The notes: generated by a model not told the origin, from the letters alone. Numbered from the stretch's first letter, positions 1 through 9,534 are shown. The stretch is DNA of 64,000 nt from Paraburkholderia bannensis NBRC 103871 (GCF_000685015.1 NZ_BAYA01000004.1:540019-604018); one strand, 5' to 3'. Translations and numbers: made by a program.

Positions 1-332
1 TGCGCCAGATGATCAAGTTCGAGCAGCTGAACCTGACCGACGCCGATTACGGCCTGCGCCAGACCTTCGACGCGATCTTCTGCCGCAACGTGATGATCTA
101 CTTCGACAAGCCGACCCAGGCGCAGGTGCTCACGCGCTTCGAGCCGCTGATGAAGGCGGACGGGCTGCTGTTCGCGGGCCATTCGGAGAACTTCACGTAT
201 GTGACGCAGGCGTTCCGTCTGCGCGGCCAGACCGTCTACGAGCTGACGCGCGGCAAAGCCGCCGCGAATGCCGCGACGGGCGCCGGCGCGAAGCCGGCCG
301 CGAAAGCCGAAGTGCTGGGAGCGACTGCATGA
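1..332 (+). CDS. cheR: CheR chemoreceptor methyltransferase, 3' end only
   Basis: This is the C-terminal part of the S-adenosylmethionine-dependent methyltransferase that methylates glutamates on chemoreceptors. The reading frame is open from the window edge, so the start lies upstream. Visible family signatures are [11 protein letters not shown], part of the SAM-binding Rossmann domain, and GHSENF near the end of the catalytic domain. An alanine-rich tail of about 25 residues follows the domain. Its stop overlaps the start of cheD by ATGA, so the two are translationally coupled. The identity is clear despite the truncation. Confidence 0.93.
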   Translation, partial: RQMIKFEQLNLTDADYGLRQTFDAIFCRNVMIYFDKPTQAQVLTRFEPLMKADGLLFAGHSENFTYVTQAFRLRGQTVYELTRGKAAANAATGAGAKPAAKAEVLGATA

Positions 333-1165
333 GCGCCGCCCGTCTGCCCATCGCGACCAACCGCTATTTCGACACGCACTTTCACCGCCCCGGCGTGAAG
401 CTGCTGCCCAATGAATTCTTCACCACGAACGAGGACATGGTGCTCGTCACCGTGCTCGGTTCGTGCGTGGCCGCCTGCATCCAGGATCGCACCGCCGGCA
501 TTGGCGGCATGAATCACTTCATGCTGCCCGATGACGGCGCCGATGCCGCCCACACGCTGCACGCCGCCTCCGACGCCATGCGCTACGGCGCCTACGCGAT
601 GGAAATGCTCATCAACGAGCTCATCAAGGCGGGCGGACGCCGCGAGCGTTTCGAAGCCAAGGTGTTCGGCGGCGCAGCCGTGCTGGCGGGCATGACGACC
701 ATGAACATCGGCGATCGCAACTCCGCCTTCGTGCGCCGCTATCTGGCGACCGAAAGCATTCGCATCACCGCCGAAGATCTGCAAGGCTCGCACCCCCGCA
801 AGGTCGCGTTCCTGCCGCGCACGGGCCAGGTGATGGTCAAGAAGCTGCGCCTGTCGCAGGAGACGAGCGTCGCCGAGCGTGAGCAGCAACTGGCCCAGCA
901 AAGCGCCGAAGCGCGCGCCGAGCGGCTTGCGCGAGCCCGCGCCCGCGTCGAGCTGTTCGGCCTGAACGGCGCGTCGCGTAGCGGCGGCGCTGGCGGTGCC
1001 GGTGCCGGTGCGGCCAGCGCAGGCGGCAACCCATTTTCAACATCTGCGCCGCAGCCGGCGCGCCCGCGCATCGAGTTGTTCGGCACGGGTGCATCGGCCA
1101 CGCGGCCATCCAGTCAAGGTCCTGGCTTCGGCCATGACAACGCCAGGACAGTAGAGGAGGCGTGA
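329..1165 (+). CDS. cheD: CheD chemoreceptor glutamine deamidase
   Basis: CheD deamidates specific glutamines of chemotaxis receptors, working with CheR and CheB on receptor adaptation. The 278-residue product carries the family core LGSCVAACI and GGMNHFMLP. Cys46 and His63 match the catalytic Cys and His known for CheD, and Thr41 lies just upstream. The core ends near residue 190. A Q/R/A-rich helix and a Gly/Ala-rich low-complexity tail then follow to the end. Family members are often about 160-230 residues, so the tail is extra. The gene overlaps cheR (ATGA) and runs into cheB. Confidence 0.95.
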   Translation: MSAARLPIATNRYFDTHFHRPGVKLLPNEFFTTNEDMVLVTVLGSCVAACIQDRTAGIGGMNHFMLPDDGADAAHTLHAASDAMRYGAYAMEMLINELIKAGGRRERFEAKVFGGAAVLAGMTTMNIGDRNSAFVRRYLATESIRITAEDLQGSHPRKVAFLPRTGQVMVKKLRLSQETSVAEREQQLAQQSAEARAERLARARARVELFGLNGASRSGGAGGAGAGAASAGGNPFSTSAPQPARPRIELFGTGASATRPSSQGPGFGHDNARTVEEA

Positions 1166-2307
1166 ACGCTGTGCAAAAAATCAAGGTTCTCTGCGTCGAT
1201 GATTCGGCGCTGATCCGCAGCCTGATGACAGAGATCATCAACAGCCAGCCGGACATGACCGTCGTCGCCACCGCGCCCGACCCGCTCGTGGCGCGCGAGC
1301 TGATCAAGCAGCACAACCCCGACGTGCTCACGCTCGACGTGGAAATGCCGCGCATGGACGGTCTCGATTTCCTCGAGAAGCTCATGCGCCTGCGCCCGAT
1401 GCCGGTCGTGATGGTGTCGTCGCTGACGGAGCGCGGCAACGAAATCACGCTGCGCGCGCTGGAACTGGGCGCGGTCGACTTCGTGACCAAGCCCAAGGTC
1501 GGCATTCGCGACGGCATGCTCGATTACGCGGAAAAGCTCGCCGACAAGGTGCGCGCCGCCTCGCGCGCCCGCGTGCGTCCGGCCGCGCCCGCGCGTGCCG
1601 CAGCACCCGCCGCGACGGGCGCAGCGCCGCAGGCCAGCGCACACGCCTCGCATGGCGCGCATGCGCATGCGCCGGTCGCCGCCGCGCCGATGATCAACAA
1701 CCCGCTGCTGTCGACCGAAAAGCTGATCATCGTCGGCGCATCGACGGGCGGCACCGAAGCGATCCGCGAAGTGCTGCAACCGCTGCCGCCCGACGCGCCC
1801 GCGGTGCTGATCGCGCAGCACATGCCGCCCGGTTTCACGAAGTCGTTCGCGCAGCGCCTGAACGGCCTGTGCCGCATCACCGTGAAGGAAGCGGAGCACG
1901 GCGAACGCGTGCTGCCCGGCCACGCCTACATCGCGCCGGGCCACGCTCACCTGTTGCTCGCGCGTAGCGGCGCGAACTACATCGCCCATTTGTCCGACGA
2001 CCCGCCGGTGAACCGGCATCGTCCGTCGGTGGACGTGCTGTTCCGCTCGGCGGCGCAGCATGCGGGCAAGAACGCCATCGGCGTGATCCTGACGGGCATG
2101 GGCCGCGATGGTGCGGCAGGCCTGCTGGAGATGCGCAAGGCGGGCGCGTTCACGCTCGCGCAGGACGAGGCGAGCTGTATCGTGTTCGGCATGCCGCGTG
2201 AAGCGATTGCCCTCGGCGCCGCCGATGAAATCGCCTCGCTGTCGGACATGAGCCGTCGCGTGATGACGCGCCTGGCCTCGATGGGCGACCGCGTCCAGCG
2301 CGTTTGA
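1162..2307 (+). CDS. cheB: CheB protein-glutamate methylesterase/deamidase, response regulator
   Basis: CheB removes methyl groups from chemoreceptors when phosphorylated by CheA. The receiver domain (about residues 6-125) has Asp13/Asp14 and the phosphoacceptor Asp59 in [13 protein letters not shown] low-complexity Ala/His linker (about 135-180) leads to the methylesterase domain. Its triad Ser194 (GASTGG), His220 (AQHMPPG) and Asp316 (GMGRDG) is each exactly 30 residues beyond the E. coli triad. The GTG at 1162 overlaps the cheD stop. However, the strong GAGGAGG at 1154-1160 is only one base away from it, so the GTG at 1171 (10 bases away) may be the real start. Confidence 0.96.
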   Translation: MNAVQKIKVLCVDDSALIRSLMTEIINSQPDMTVVATAPDPLVARELIKQHNPDVLTLDVEMPRMDGLDFLEKLMRLRPMPVVMVSSLTERGNEITLRALELGAVDFVTKPKVGIRDGMLDYAEKLADKVRAASRARVRPAAPARAAAPAATGAAPQASAHASHGAHAHAPVAAAPMINNPLLSTEKLIIVGASTGGTEAIREVLQPLPPDAPAVLIAQHMPPGFTKSFAQRLNGLCRITVKEAEHGERVLPGHAYIAPGHAHLLLARSGANYIAHLSDDPPVNRHRPSVDVLFRSAAQHAGKNAIGVILTGMGRDGAAGLLEMRKAGAFTLAQDEASCIVFGMPREAIALGAADEIASLSDMSRRVMTRLASMGDRVQRV

Positions 2308-2468
2308 CGTAAGCGGCGCGGCAGTTGCTCGCTACGCCGTCGGCCAATATTTCGAGAGATCGCACGAATCTGTAAGGACTCTGCGATCGATCACGATTAA
2401 TTTATCTGGATAGGCACGGCGCTTGTCTGGATAATTGCCCGGGTTTTAGCCTGGAGAATGGAACCGAG
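2308..2468 (+). promoter_or_regulatory. cheB-cheY leader region
   Basis: This gap is unusually A/T-rich for the locus between about 2385 and 2435. It contains a direct repeat TCTGGATA at 2405-2412 and 2426-2433, a 21-base spacing that is two helical turns. That spacing could mark a regulator site or a cheYZ promoter. No clear sigma-28 motif was found. The role is inferred only. Confidence 0.3.
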
Positions 2469-2864
2469 ATGGATAAGGGAATGAAGATTCTGGTGGTGGA
2501 CGATTTTCCGACGATGCGCCGGATTGTCCGCAACCTGCTCAAGGAACTGGGCTACGCGAACGTTGACGAAGCCGAAGACGGCGCAGCGGGCCTCGCGCGC
2601 CTGCGCGGCGGCAACTACGATTTCGTGATTTCCGACTGGAACATGCCGAACCTCGACGGTCTGGCGATGCTCAAGGAAATCCGCGCCGACGCGACGCTTA
2701 CGCACCTGCCGGTGCTGATGGTGACCGCCGAGTCGAAGAAGGAAAACATCATCGCCGCCGCTCAAGCCGGCGCGAGCGGCTACGTCGTGAAGCCTTTCAC
2801 GGCGGCGACGCTCGACGAGAAGCTCAACAAGATTCTCGAAAAGATGGCGAAGACCGGGAGCTGA
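2469..2864 (+). CDS. cheY: CheY chemotaxis response regulator
   Basis: CheY is the single-domain response regulator that, once phosphorylated by CheA, binds FliM at the motor switch and changes rotation. The 131-residue product has the acidic pair Asp11-Asp12, the phosphoacceptor Asp56 in [11 protein letters not shown], Thr86 and Lys108. These are all one position before their E. coli counterparts (57, 87, 109). The length matches the family. Two bases separate its stop region from the cheZ start, so the two form a pair. Confidence 0.97.
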   Translation: MDKGMKILVVDDFPTMRRIVRNLLKELGYANVDEAEDGAAGLARLRGGNYDFVISDWNMPNLDGLAMLKEIRADATLTHLPVLMVTAESKKENIIAAAQAGASGYVVKPFTAATLDEKLNKILEKMAKTGS

Positions 2865-2865
2865 C

Positions 2866-3597
2866 GTGAACGAGCCCATTGATGCGTCCGCGGCGCTGCA
2901 CGCCGGGCAGCATGACGACGCTGGCGCCGATTCGGGCGAGTTCGCGTCTGACCGCATTCTCGCGCGCATCGGCCAGCTGACGCGCACGCTGCGCGACTCG
3001 ATGCGCGAGCTTGGTCTCGACAAGACCGTGGAGCGTGCCGCCGAAGCGGTGCCCGACGCGCGCGACCGGCTGCGCTACGTCGCCGACATGACCGAGCAGG
3101 CCGCCGTGCGCGTGCTCACCGCGATCGAACTCGCCAAGCCGATGCAGGAAAAGCTGGAGGCCGATGCGAAGGAGCTGTCGGCGCGCTGGTCGACCTGGTA
3201 CGGCGCACCGATCGGGCGCGAGGAAGTGCGCTCGCTGATGGACGACACGCGCCAGTTCCTCGACGTGGTGCCGCAGGCGACCGCGGCGACGAACCAGCAC
3301 CTGCTCGAAATCATGCTCGCGCAGGATTTCCAGGATCTGACCGGCCAGGTGATCAAGAAGATCATGGACGTGGTCTACCTGATCGAGCAGCAACTGCTGA
3401 CGGTGCTGGTCGAGAACATCGCGCCCGAGCGGCGCGAGCAGTTCGCGGCCACGGCGGCCGCGCTGGCCGAGGTGCAGGCGAGCACGGGCAGCCCCGAAGG
3501 CCTGCTCAACGGCCCGCAGATCAATCCGGAAGGCAAGGCCGATGTGGTGCAGGACCAGGCGCAGGTCGACGACCTGCTCGCGAGCCTCGGTTTCTGA
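2866..3597 (+). CDS. cheZ: CheZ CheY-P phosphatase
   Basis: CheZ dephosphorylates CheY-P. The 243-residue product is mostly helical, as expected for the long four-helix bundle. It contains the catalytic signature QDFQDLTGQ, in which Asp157 and Gln161 correspond to the E. coli D143 and Q147 pair. The C-terminus, ending VDDLLASLGF, matches the tethered CheY-binding helix of the family. The start is a GTG with GGGAG five bases upstream, immediately after cheY. It closes the chemotaxis operon. Confidence 0.96.
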   Translation: MNEPIDASAALHAGQHDDAGADSGEFASDRILARIGQLTRTLRDSMRELGLDKTVERAAEAVPDARDRLRYVADMTEQAAVRVLTAIELAKPMQEKLEADAKELSARWSTWYGAPIGREEVRSLMDDTRQFLDVVPQATAATNQHLLEIMLAQDFQDLTGQVIKKIMDVVYLIEQQLLTVLVENIAPERREQFAATAAALAEVQASTGSPEGLLNGPQINPEGKADVVQDQAQVDDLLASLGF

Positions 3598-3924
3598 TGC
3601 GCTAGCGGAGTTGGGCGCCGCGTTTGCCGGGGAATGCCCCTGGATGATGCGCGGCGCTTAACAACCTTCTCGCCAGGTGTATTCCGGCCCGCTGGGATGC
3701 TGTTGCATGTCATGTGGGACAGGCATACTAGAGGACGTTCGCTCAAGGTCGCCGCACGCCCGCATCCATGAATGCTGCGGCGGCGCAACGAAGCGAAGCC
3801 TGCCGTTCCCTGCCGAGCCGTCGTCCGCCTTCTGCCGTCGCCTGCTGTGTTGAACCGGGCTGGCGGACTGGCGCGAGTCGTGCGCCGAGCGGAGGAACGC
3901 GCCATCGAAAGAGGGAGGGCCGCC
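3598..3924 (+). other. Gap between cheZ and the DUF2844 gene
   Basis: A long hairpin at 3615-3657 has GCGCCGCG/CGCGGCGC arms enclosing a second GGGG/CCCC hairpin. It lacks a T-run, so it is at best a weak terminator of the che operon. A slightly less G+C-rich stretch at 3700-3735 may hold the promoter of the next pair (CATACT at 3724-3729), but no well-spaced -35 was found. I see no gene here. Confidence 0.4.
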
Positions 3925-4548
3925 TTGAATCCGCAACGATCGACCATTGTGTCCGGTGCGACGGGATCACCCGTCGGCACATCTGCTTCATCTACCTCGT
4001 TTTCCGATCGCACCACGCCCGCGCCCATGCCTTTGCGCGGCGCAGCATCGCGTGCTGCGGTCGCGTTCATCTGCGCAATGGGTGTTTTGGGCGCGGCGCA
4101 ACCGGCCAGCGCCGCGCTAGGCGGTGCGCCCATGACCACGCCGTCCGGCGCGAACGTCAACACGACGTCGGGCCCGAGTGCGGCTGCCGTGGCGCGTCAG
4201 GCCACCCAGGGCACCTCGTCTTCCAGCACGTCGAGCAGCTACACCGTGCGCGAAACCACGCTGGCCAACGGCACGGCGGTGCGCGAGTACCTCACGACTG
4301 CGGGCACGGTCTTCGCCGTCGCGTGGAGCGGGCCGCAGATGCCCGACCTTTCCGCGCTGCTCGGCACGTATTTCCCGCAATACGTCGCAGGCGTGCAGGC
4401 CAGCCGCGCCAATGGCGTGCGCGGGCCGGGCATGGTCGAGAACAGCGCGCTCGTCGTCCATTCGGGCGGCCACATGGGCGCGTTCTCGGGCCAGGCGTGG
4501 CTGCCGTCGGCGTTGCCGTCGGGCTTCAGCACGTCCGATATTCAATGA
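3925..4548 (+). CDS. DUF2844 domain-containing exported protein
   Basis: This protein of unknown function is exported. The TTG at 3925 is chosen because GAGGGAGG lies six bases before it; an ATG at 4027 directly before the hydrophobic stretch is the alternative. A signal peptide is visible: a hydrophobic core AVAFICAMGVLGA, then a cleavage-like QPASA-AL. The mature part, ALGGAP onward, is about 145 residues. It includes a Ser/Thr-rich linker and the conserved-looking YTVRETTLANGTAVREYL and VFAVAWSGPQMPDL segments typical of DUF2844. It is followed at once by the DUF3443 gene, and the two are probably co-expressed. Its position between che and flhB does not prove a flagellar role. Confidence 0.8.
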   Translation: MNPQRSTIVSGATGSPVGTSASSTSFSDRTTPAPMPLRGAASRAAVAFICAMGVLGAAQPASAALGGAPMTTPSGANVNTTSGPSAAAVARQATQGTSSSSTSSSYTVRETTLANGTAVREYLTTAGTVFAVAWSGPQMPDLSALLGTYFPQYVAGVQASRANGVRGPGMVENSALVVHSGGHMGAFSGQAWLPSALPSGFSTSDIQ

Positions 4549-4565
4549 CGAACGGGAGGCGACGC

Positions 4566-5888
4566 GTGTCCAACTACGGAATCCTCAACGCCCTCGCTCG
4601 CTTTTCGCGCGAGCCGGGTAACACTGGCCGTCACTTCGCTCTCGCTGCGCTGTTCGCCCTCGCGGCGGGGCTCGCGGCCTGCGGCGGCGGTGGCGGCAGC
4701 TCGGGCTCCAGCTCCAGCAGCTCGACCTCCAGCAACAGCGGCGATACCTCGTCACTGCCCGCCGGCCCGACCCAGCAGCCGATCGCCGCGACCGCCGCGA
4801 ACACCGTCGCCGTGACGGTCAACAGCGGCGTCACCAATTCGATGCCCAACATTCCCACCGTCAGCGTGACGGTGTGCGTGGCCAACACCAGCACCTGCCA
4901 GACGATCGGCAACGTGCAGGTGGATACCGGCTCCTACGGTCTGCGCGTGCTGAACTCGGCGCTCAACAGCACGATGCAGGGCGCGCTGCCGAAGGTCACC
5001 TCGGGCACCAGCACGCTCGCCGAATGTACGGCGTTCGCGGACGGCTATACCTGGGGCACGGTGCGCACCGCCGACGTCAAGATCAGCGGCGAAACGGCCA
5101 GCGCCATCCCGATCCAGGTGATCGGCGACCTGGCCACGTCCACCGTGCCGCAGGTGTGCTCGAACATCGGCGCGGCGCAGAACACGACCTCGGCGCTGGG
5201 GGCGAACGGCATTCTGGGTATCGGCGTCGCGCCGTGGGACTGCGGCGCGAATTGCGTGACGGCTGGCAACAGCAACTACTTCGCCTGCCCGAACGGCACG
5301 AATTGCAGCCAGACGGCGGTCGCGCTCAAGCAGCAGGTGGCCAACCCGGTCGCGCACTTCGCCACCGACAACAACGGCGTGATCCTGCAGATGCCGCCGG
5401 TGTCCAACAGCGGCCAGGCCACGGCCACCGGCACGCTGGTGTTCGGCATCGGCACGCAGTCGAACAACACGATGGCGGCCTCGCAGCGCTTCACGACCAC
5501 CGCGTGGGGCGACCTGTCGACGACCTTCAACAGCCGCTCGCTGACGGCCTTCCTCGATTCGGGATCGAACGGCATTTTCTTCGCCGATAGCGCCATCGCC
5601 CAGTGCGGCGGCAATCTCGGCTCGTTCTACTGCCCGTCCACGGCGCTCACGTTCACCACCACGCTCGTCGACCAGAACAACGACTCGGGCAGCATCACCT
5701 TCAACGTGGTGAACGCCTCTGCGCTGCTCGGCAACAGCAGTTTCTTTGCGTTCAACGATCTTGCGGGGCAGTTCGGCTCGAATTCGTCCCTCGACCTCGG
5801 CCTGCCGTTCTTCTACGGCCGCTACGTCTATTACGGGATCGACCAGACCGCCACCGGCGGCACCCAGACGCCTTACGTCGCGTTCTGA
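4566..5888 (+). CDS. DUF3443 domain-containing lipoprotein, pepsin-like motifs
   Basis: The GTG at 4566 has GGGAGG five bases upstream and gives a 440-residue product. An ATG at 4545, overlapping the previous stop, is the alternative. The N-terminus has a lipoprotein signal with lipobox LAAC (Cys39), then a Gly/Ser-rich tether. The rest matches what I recall of the DUF3443 family. Two motifs, VDTGSYGLRVL (Asp120) and LDSGSNGIFF (Asp331), resemble the paired Asp-Thr/Ser-Gly active-site motifs of bilobal pepsin-type aspartic proteases. Protease activity is an inference. Many cysteines suggest disulfides outside the cytoplasm. It pairs with the DUF2844 gene. Confidence 0.8.
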   Translation: MSNYGILNALARFSREPGNTGRHFALAALFALAAGLAACGGGGGSSGSSSSSSTSSNSGDTSSLPAGPTQQPIAATAANTVAVTVNSGVTNSMPNIPTVSVTVCVANTSTCQTIGNVQVDTGSYGLRVLNSALNSTMQGALPKVTSGTSTLAECTAFADGYTWGTVRTADVKISGETASAIPIQVIGDLATSTVPQVCSNIGAAQNTTSALGANGILGIGVAPWDCGANCVTAGNSNYFACPNGTNCSQTAVALKQQVANPVAHFATDNNGVILQMPPVSNSGQATATGTLVFGIGTQSNNTMAASQRFTTTAWGDLSTTFNSRSLTAFLDSGSNGIFFADSAIAQCGGNLGSFYCPSTALTFTTTLVDQNNDSGSITFNVVNASALLGNSSFFAFNDLAGQFGSNSSLDLGLPFFYGRYVYYGIDQTATGGTQTPYVAF

Positions 5889-6002
5889 TCCGGCCTGCGC
5901 GCCGCCACGGGCAATCCGGCGGCGGCGCGCAGGGGTTCCCCGCGCAGACCGCCGGTCGCGCCCTTATTCCCTCCGCATGGCTGCCCGCGCAGCCCCATCC
6001 GG

Positions 6003-6033
6003 CGAAATACCCGGGTTTCCCTGCCTTACTCCG
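6003..6033. promoter_or_regulatory. Candidate FlhDC box upstream of flhB (weak copy)
   Basis: This 31-base element begins CGAAATA and ends TTACTCCG around a CCGGGTTTCCC core. It lies about 107 bases before the flhB start. It resembles the better elements at 17575, 36279 and 43860 in length, core and distance to the gene. It is the least symmetrical of the four. Assignment to FlhDC is inferred from the shared AATAG/CTATT plan and the flagellar targets. Confidence 0.4.
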
Positions 6034-6139
6034 TCAATCGTCGCTTGCGCCGCAAGGCAATAATCGCTCTCACTGAAAAAAGGGCGTACGCCGTCACCAC
6101 ATGGGTGGCGGGCCGCGTGCGCCGCCGACCGGAGCATCT

Positions 6140-7435
6140 GTGGCAGAGGACAGCGACCTCGAAAAAACCGAATCAGCCACTCCCAAGCGCCTCGAAAAGG
6201 CGCGGGAGGAGGGGCAGATTGCGCGTTCGCGGGAGCTTTCCACGTTCGCGCTGCTGTCGGCGGGCTGCTTCGGCGCCTGGCTGCTGTCGGACAGCATCGG
6301 CGGGCATCTGCAGGCGATGTTGCGCGGCGCGCTGACGTTCGACCACGCGGGCGCCTTCGAGACCAAACGCATGCTCACGGGCGCGGGCGTCGCCGCGCGC
6401 GAGGGGATTTTCGCGGTGCTGCCGGTGCTGGCGCTGACCGGCGTGGCGGCCTTGCTCGCGCCGCTGGCGCTGGGCGGCTGGCTGTTCTCGACCAAGTCGA
6501 TCGGCGTGAAGTTCGACCGCCTCAACCCGATGACGGGCCTGGGCCGCATCTTCTCGTTGAACGGGCCGGTGCAACTGGGCATGTCGATGGTGAAGACGCT
6601 GCTGGTGGGCGCGATCGGCGGCTCGGCGCTGTGGAACCACCGCGAGGAGATCCTGGGACTCGGCATGCAGCCCGCGCCGCGCGCCTTTGCCGATGCCTTC
6701 CACCTGATCGTGGTGTGCTGCGGCATGACGGTCGCGGGCATGTTCCTGCTGGCCGCCATCGACGTGCCGTATCAGCTGTGGTCGTACCACCGCAAGCTGC
6801 GCATGACGAAGGAAGAAGTGAAGCGCGAGCACCGCGAAAGCGAAGGCGATCCGCACGTCAAAGGCCGCATTCGCCAGCAGCAGCGCGCCATGGCGCGCCG
6901 CCGCATGATGGCGCAGGTGCCCAAGGCCGACGTCGTGGTGACCAACCCGACGCACTTCGCGGTCGCGCTGCAATACGCGGACGGCGAAATGCGCGCCCCG
7001 AAGGTGGTCGCCAAGGGCGTGAACCTGGTGGCCGCGCGGATCCGCGAAATCGCCACCGAGAACAACATCCCGCTGCTCGAAGCGCCGCCGCTCGCCCGCG
7101 CGCTTTATCACAACGTCGACCTGAACCGCGAAATTCCCGGCCCGCTCTACGGCGCGGTCGCCCAGGTGCTCGCGTGGGTCTATCAGCTCAAGCGCTTTCG
7201 CGAGCATGGCGGCGACGTGCCGATGGCGCCGACCGATCTCGACGTGCCAGCGGAGCTGGACAAGGGCGGCGTGAGCGACGAAGACGCCGCCGAAGAAGCC
7301 GACGAAACGCTGTCGCCTGAAGAAGGCGCGGCAAAGAGCGCCGCAAAGAACAACGCTGCCAGCGCAGCGACGGATCAAGCAAGCACCGCAGGTCGCGCCG
7401 GCACCGCGCGCGACGGCAATGAAGGAGCAACGTAA
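6140..7435 (+). CDS. flhB: FlhB flagellar export apparatus switch protein
   Basis: FlhB is the export-gate component that switches substrate specificity from rod/hook to filament proteins. The start is taken as GTG 6140 (GGAG five bases upstream), giving the usual N-terminus MAEDSDLEKTE; an in-frame upstream ATG at 6101 lacks this support. Four membrane segments occupy roughly residues 30-210. The cytoplasmic domain carries the autocleavage motif NPTH with Asn269, the same number as in Salmonella. An acidic/Ala-rich tail of about 60 residues follows. The TAATG junction overlaps flhA by one base. Confidence 0.97.
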   Translation: MAEDSDLEKTESATPKRLEKAREEGQIARSRELSTFALLSAGCFGAWLLSDSIGGHLQAMLRGALTFDHAGAFETKRMLTGAGVAAREGIFAVLPVLALTGVAALLAPLALGGWLFSTKSIGVKFDRLNPMTGLGRIFSLNGPVQLGMSMVKTLLVGAIGGSALWNHREEILGLGMQPAPRAFADAFHLIVVCCGMTVAGMFLLAAIDVPYQLWSYHRKLRMTKEEVKREHRESEGDPHVKGRIRQQQRAMARRRMMAQVPKADVVVTNPTHFAVALQYADGEMRAPKVVAKGVNLVAARIREIATENNIPLLEAPPLARALYHNVDLNREIPGPLYGAVAQVLAWVYQLKRFREHGGDVPMAPTDLDVPAELDKGGVSDEDAAEEADETLSPEEGAAKSAAKNNAASAATDQASTAGRAGTARDGNEGAT

Positions 7436-9534
7436 TGAACGCCCGCACTGGTTTCCTCGCGCGGCGCCCGGAGATGCTGCAAGGCACGAATCTGCGCGCA
7501 CTCGCCGGGCCTGTCCTGATCTGCATGATCCTCGGCATGATGATCCTGCCGTTGCCGCCGTTCCTGCTGGATCTGCTGTTCACCTTCAACATCGCGCTGT
7601 CGGTGATGGTGCTGCTCGTCAGCATGTACACCATGAAGCCGCTCGACTTCGCGGCCTTCCCGAGTGTGCTGCTGTTCTCCACGCTGCTGCGCCTGTCGCT
7701 GAACGTGGCCTCCACGCGTATCGTGCTGCTAGAGGGCCACACCGGCCCCGACGCCGCGGGCAAGGTGATCGAATCGTTCGGCCACTTCCTCGTGGGCGGC
7801 AACTTCGCCGTGGGTATCGTGGTGTTCGTGATCCTGATGGTCATCAACTTCATGGTGATCACGAAGGGCGCGGGGCGTATCGCGGAAGTGTCCGCGCGCT
7901 TCACGCTCGATGCGATGCCCGGCAAGCAGATGGCGATTGACGCCGACCTCAACGCGGGCCTCATCAACGAAGAAGCCGCTCGCAAGCGCCGTACCGAAAT
8001 CGCCCAGGAAGCCGAGTTCTACGGCTCGATGGACGGCGCCAGCAAGTTCGTGCGCGGCGATGCGATCGCCGGCCTGCTGATCATGGCGATCAACATCATT
8101 GGCGGCCTGATCGTGGGCGTGGTGCAGCACGGCATGCCGTTCGCGGCGGCGGGCGAGACCTACACGCTGCTGACCATCGGTGACGGCCTCGTCGCGCAGA
8201 TTCCGTCGCTGGTGATTTCGACGGCCGCGGGTGTGATCGTCTCGCGCGTGGCGACCAACGAAGACATCGGTACGCAGCTCACGGGCCAGTTGTTCACGAA
8301 CCCGCGCGTGCTGATGATCACGGGCTCGATCATCCTGATGATGGGCCTGATTCCCGGCATGCCGCACTTCGCGTTTCTGCTGCTGGGCGGCGGCGCGATC
8401 CAGCTTGGCCGCGTGATGAAGAAGAACGCCGAGGCCAAGAAGGCCAGCGCCGTGCTGGCGGACGTCCTGCCGGCCGCGGCCGCGCCGGTCGAGAACACCG
8501 AAGCGAGCTGGGACGACGTGGCGCTCATCGACACGCTGGGCCTGGAAGTGGGCTACCGCATCATTCCGCTCGTGGACAAGAACACGGACGGCGAACTGCT
8601 CAAGCGCATCAAGAGCATCCGCAAGAAGTTCGCGCAGGAAATCGGCTTCTTGCCGCCGGTCATTCATATCCGCGACAACCTCGAACTGCGTCCGAACGCC
8701 TACCGCATCACCCTCAAGGGCGTCGAAGTGGGCTCGGGCGAGGCCTATCCGGGCCAATGGCTCGCGATCAATCCGGGGCAGGTGAGCGCGGTGCTGCCGG
8801 GCTCGCCGACCACCGATCCGGCGTTCGGCCTGCCGGCCATCTGGATCGATTCGAACATGCGCGAACAGGCGCAGGTGTTCGGCTATACCGTGGTCGATTC
8901 GAGCACGGTCGTGGCGACCCACCTGAACCACCTGGTCGTGACGCACGCCGCCGAGCTGCTGGGCCGCCGCGAAGTGCAGGCGCTGCTGGAGCGCGTGCAG
9001 AAGGACACGCCGTCGCTCGTCGACGATCTCGTGCCGAAGATCCTGCAGGTCACGACGCTGCAAAAGGTGCTGCAGAACCTGCTGGAAGAAGGCGTGCCGA
9101 TCCGCGACATGCGCACGATCATGGAATCGCTCGCCGAACACGCGCAGCGCATGCCCGACGCGCACGACCTCACGGCGGTGGTGCGCATCTCGCTGGGCCG
9201 CGCGATCACGCAGCAGTGGTTCCCGGGCAGCGGCGACATGCAGGTGATGGGGCTCGACGCGAACCTGGAGCGCGTGCTGTCGCAAACGCTCACCTCCGGC
9301 CCGAACCCGGGGCTGGAGCCGGGTCTGGCGCACACGCTGCTCACGCAGACCGAAATGGCCATGGGCCGTCAGCAGGTGCTGGGACTGGCGCCGGTGCTGC
9401 TGGTGCAGCACGCGCTGCGCCCGATGCTCTCGCGCTTCCTGCGCCGCAGCCTGCCGCAGCTGAAAGTGCTCTCGTACGCCGAGGTGCCGGATACGCGCAA
9501 CGTGAAGGTGGTGAATGTGGTGGGGGTGGGCTGA
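7435..9534 (+). CDS. flhA: FlhA flagellar export gate protein
   Basis: FlhA forms the nonameric export gate ring whose cytoplasmic domain docks chaperone-substrate complexes. The 699-residue product has about eight membrane segments in its first half, with the family signature RLSLNVASTRIVLLEGHTG. A cytoplasmic domain starts near residue 330 (DVALIDTLGLEVGYRIIPLVD) and runs to the end. Length is normal. The start overlaps the flhB stop (TAATG), and a strong terminator follows at 9581. Confidence 0.97.
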   Translation: MNARTGFLARRPEMLQGTNLRALAGPVLICMILGMMILPLPPFLLDLLFTFNIALSVMVLLVSMYTMKPLDFAAFPSVLLFSTLLRLSLNVASTRIVLLEGHTGPDAAGKVIESFGHFLVGGNFAVGIVVFVILMVINFMVITKGAGRIAEVSARFTLDAMPGKQMAIDADLNAGLINEEAARKRRTEIAQEAEFYGSMDGASKFVRGDAIAGLLIMAINIIGGLIVGVVQHGMPFAAAGETYTLLTIGDGLVAQIPSLVISTAAGVIVSRVATNEDIGTQLTGQLFTNPRVLMITGSIILMMGLIPGMPHFAFLLLGGGAIQLGRVMKKNAEAKKASAVLADVLPAAAAPVENTEASWDDVALIDTLGLEVGYRIIPLVDKNTDGELLKRIKSIRKKFAQEIGFLPPVIHIRDNLELRPNAYRITLKGVEVGSGEAYPGQWLAINPGQVSAVLPGSPTTDPAFGLPAIWIDSNMREQAQVFGYTVVDSSTVVATHLNHLVVTHAAELLGRREVQALLERVQKDTPSLVDDLVPKILQVTTLQKVLQNLLEEGVPIRDMRTIMESLAEHAQRMPDAHDLTAVVRISLGRAITQQWFPGSGDMQVMGLDANLERVLSQTLTSGPNPGLEPGLAHTLLTQTEMAMGRQQVLGLAPVLLVQHALRPMLSRFLRRSLPQLKVLSYAEVPDTRNVKVVNVVGVG

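Noticed and set aside
3615..3657. Hairpin after cheZ as a standard terminator
   Set aside because: The stem is long but lacks a T-run; listed only as a feature of the gap.
3768..4565. In-frame 5' extension of the DUF3443 gene over the DUF2844 gene
   Set aside because: The extension is Arg/Cys/His-rich nonsense overlapping a real exported protein; the lipoprotein signal after GTG 4566 with a good ribosome binding site marks the true start.
7729..9411. 560-codon open frame antisense to flhA
   Set aside because: It is a G+C-driven shadow with Arg/His/Asp-rich composition, no ribosome binding site and no recognisable domain; flhA is certain on the other strand.
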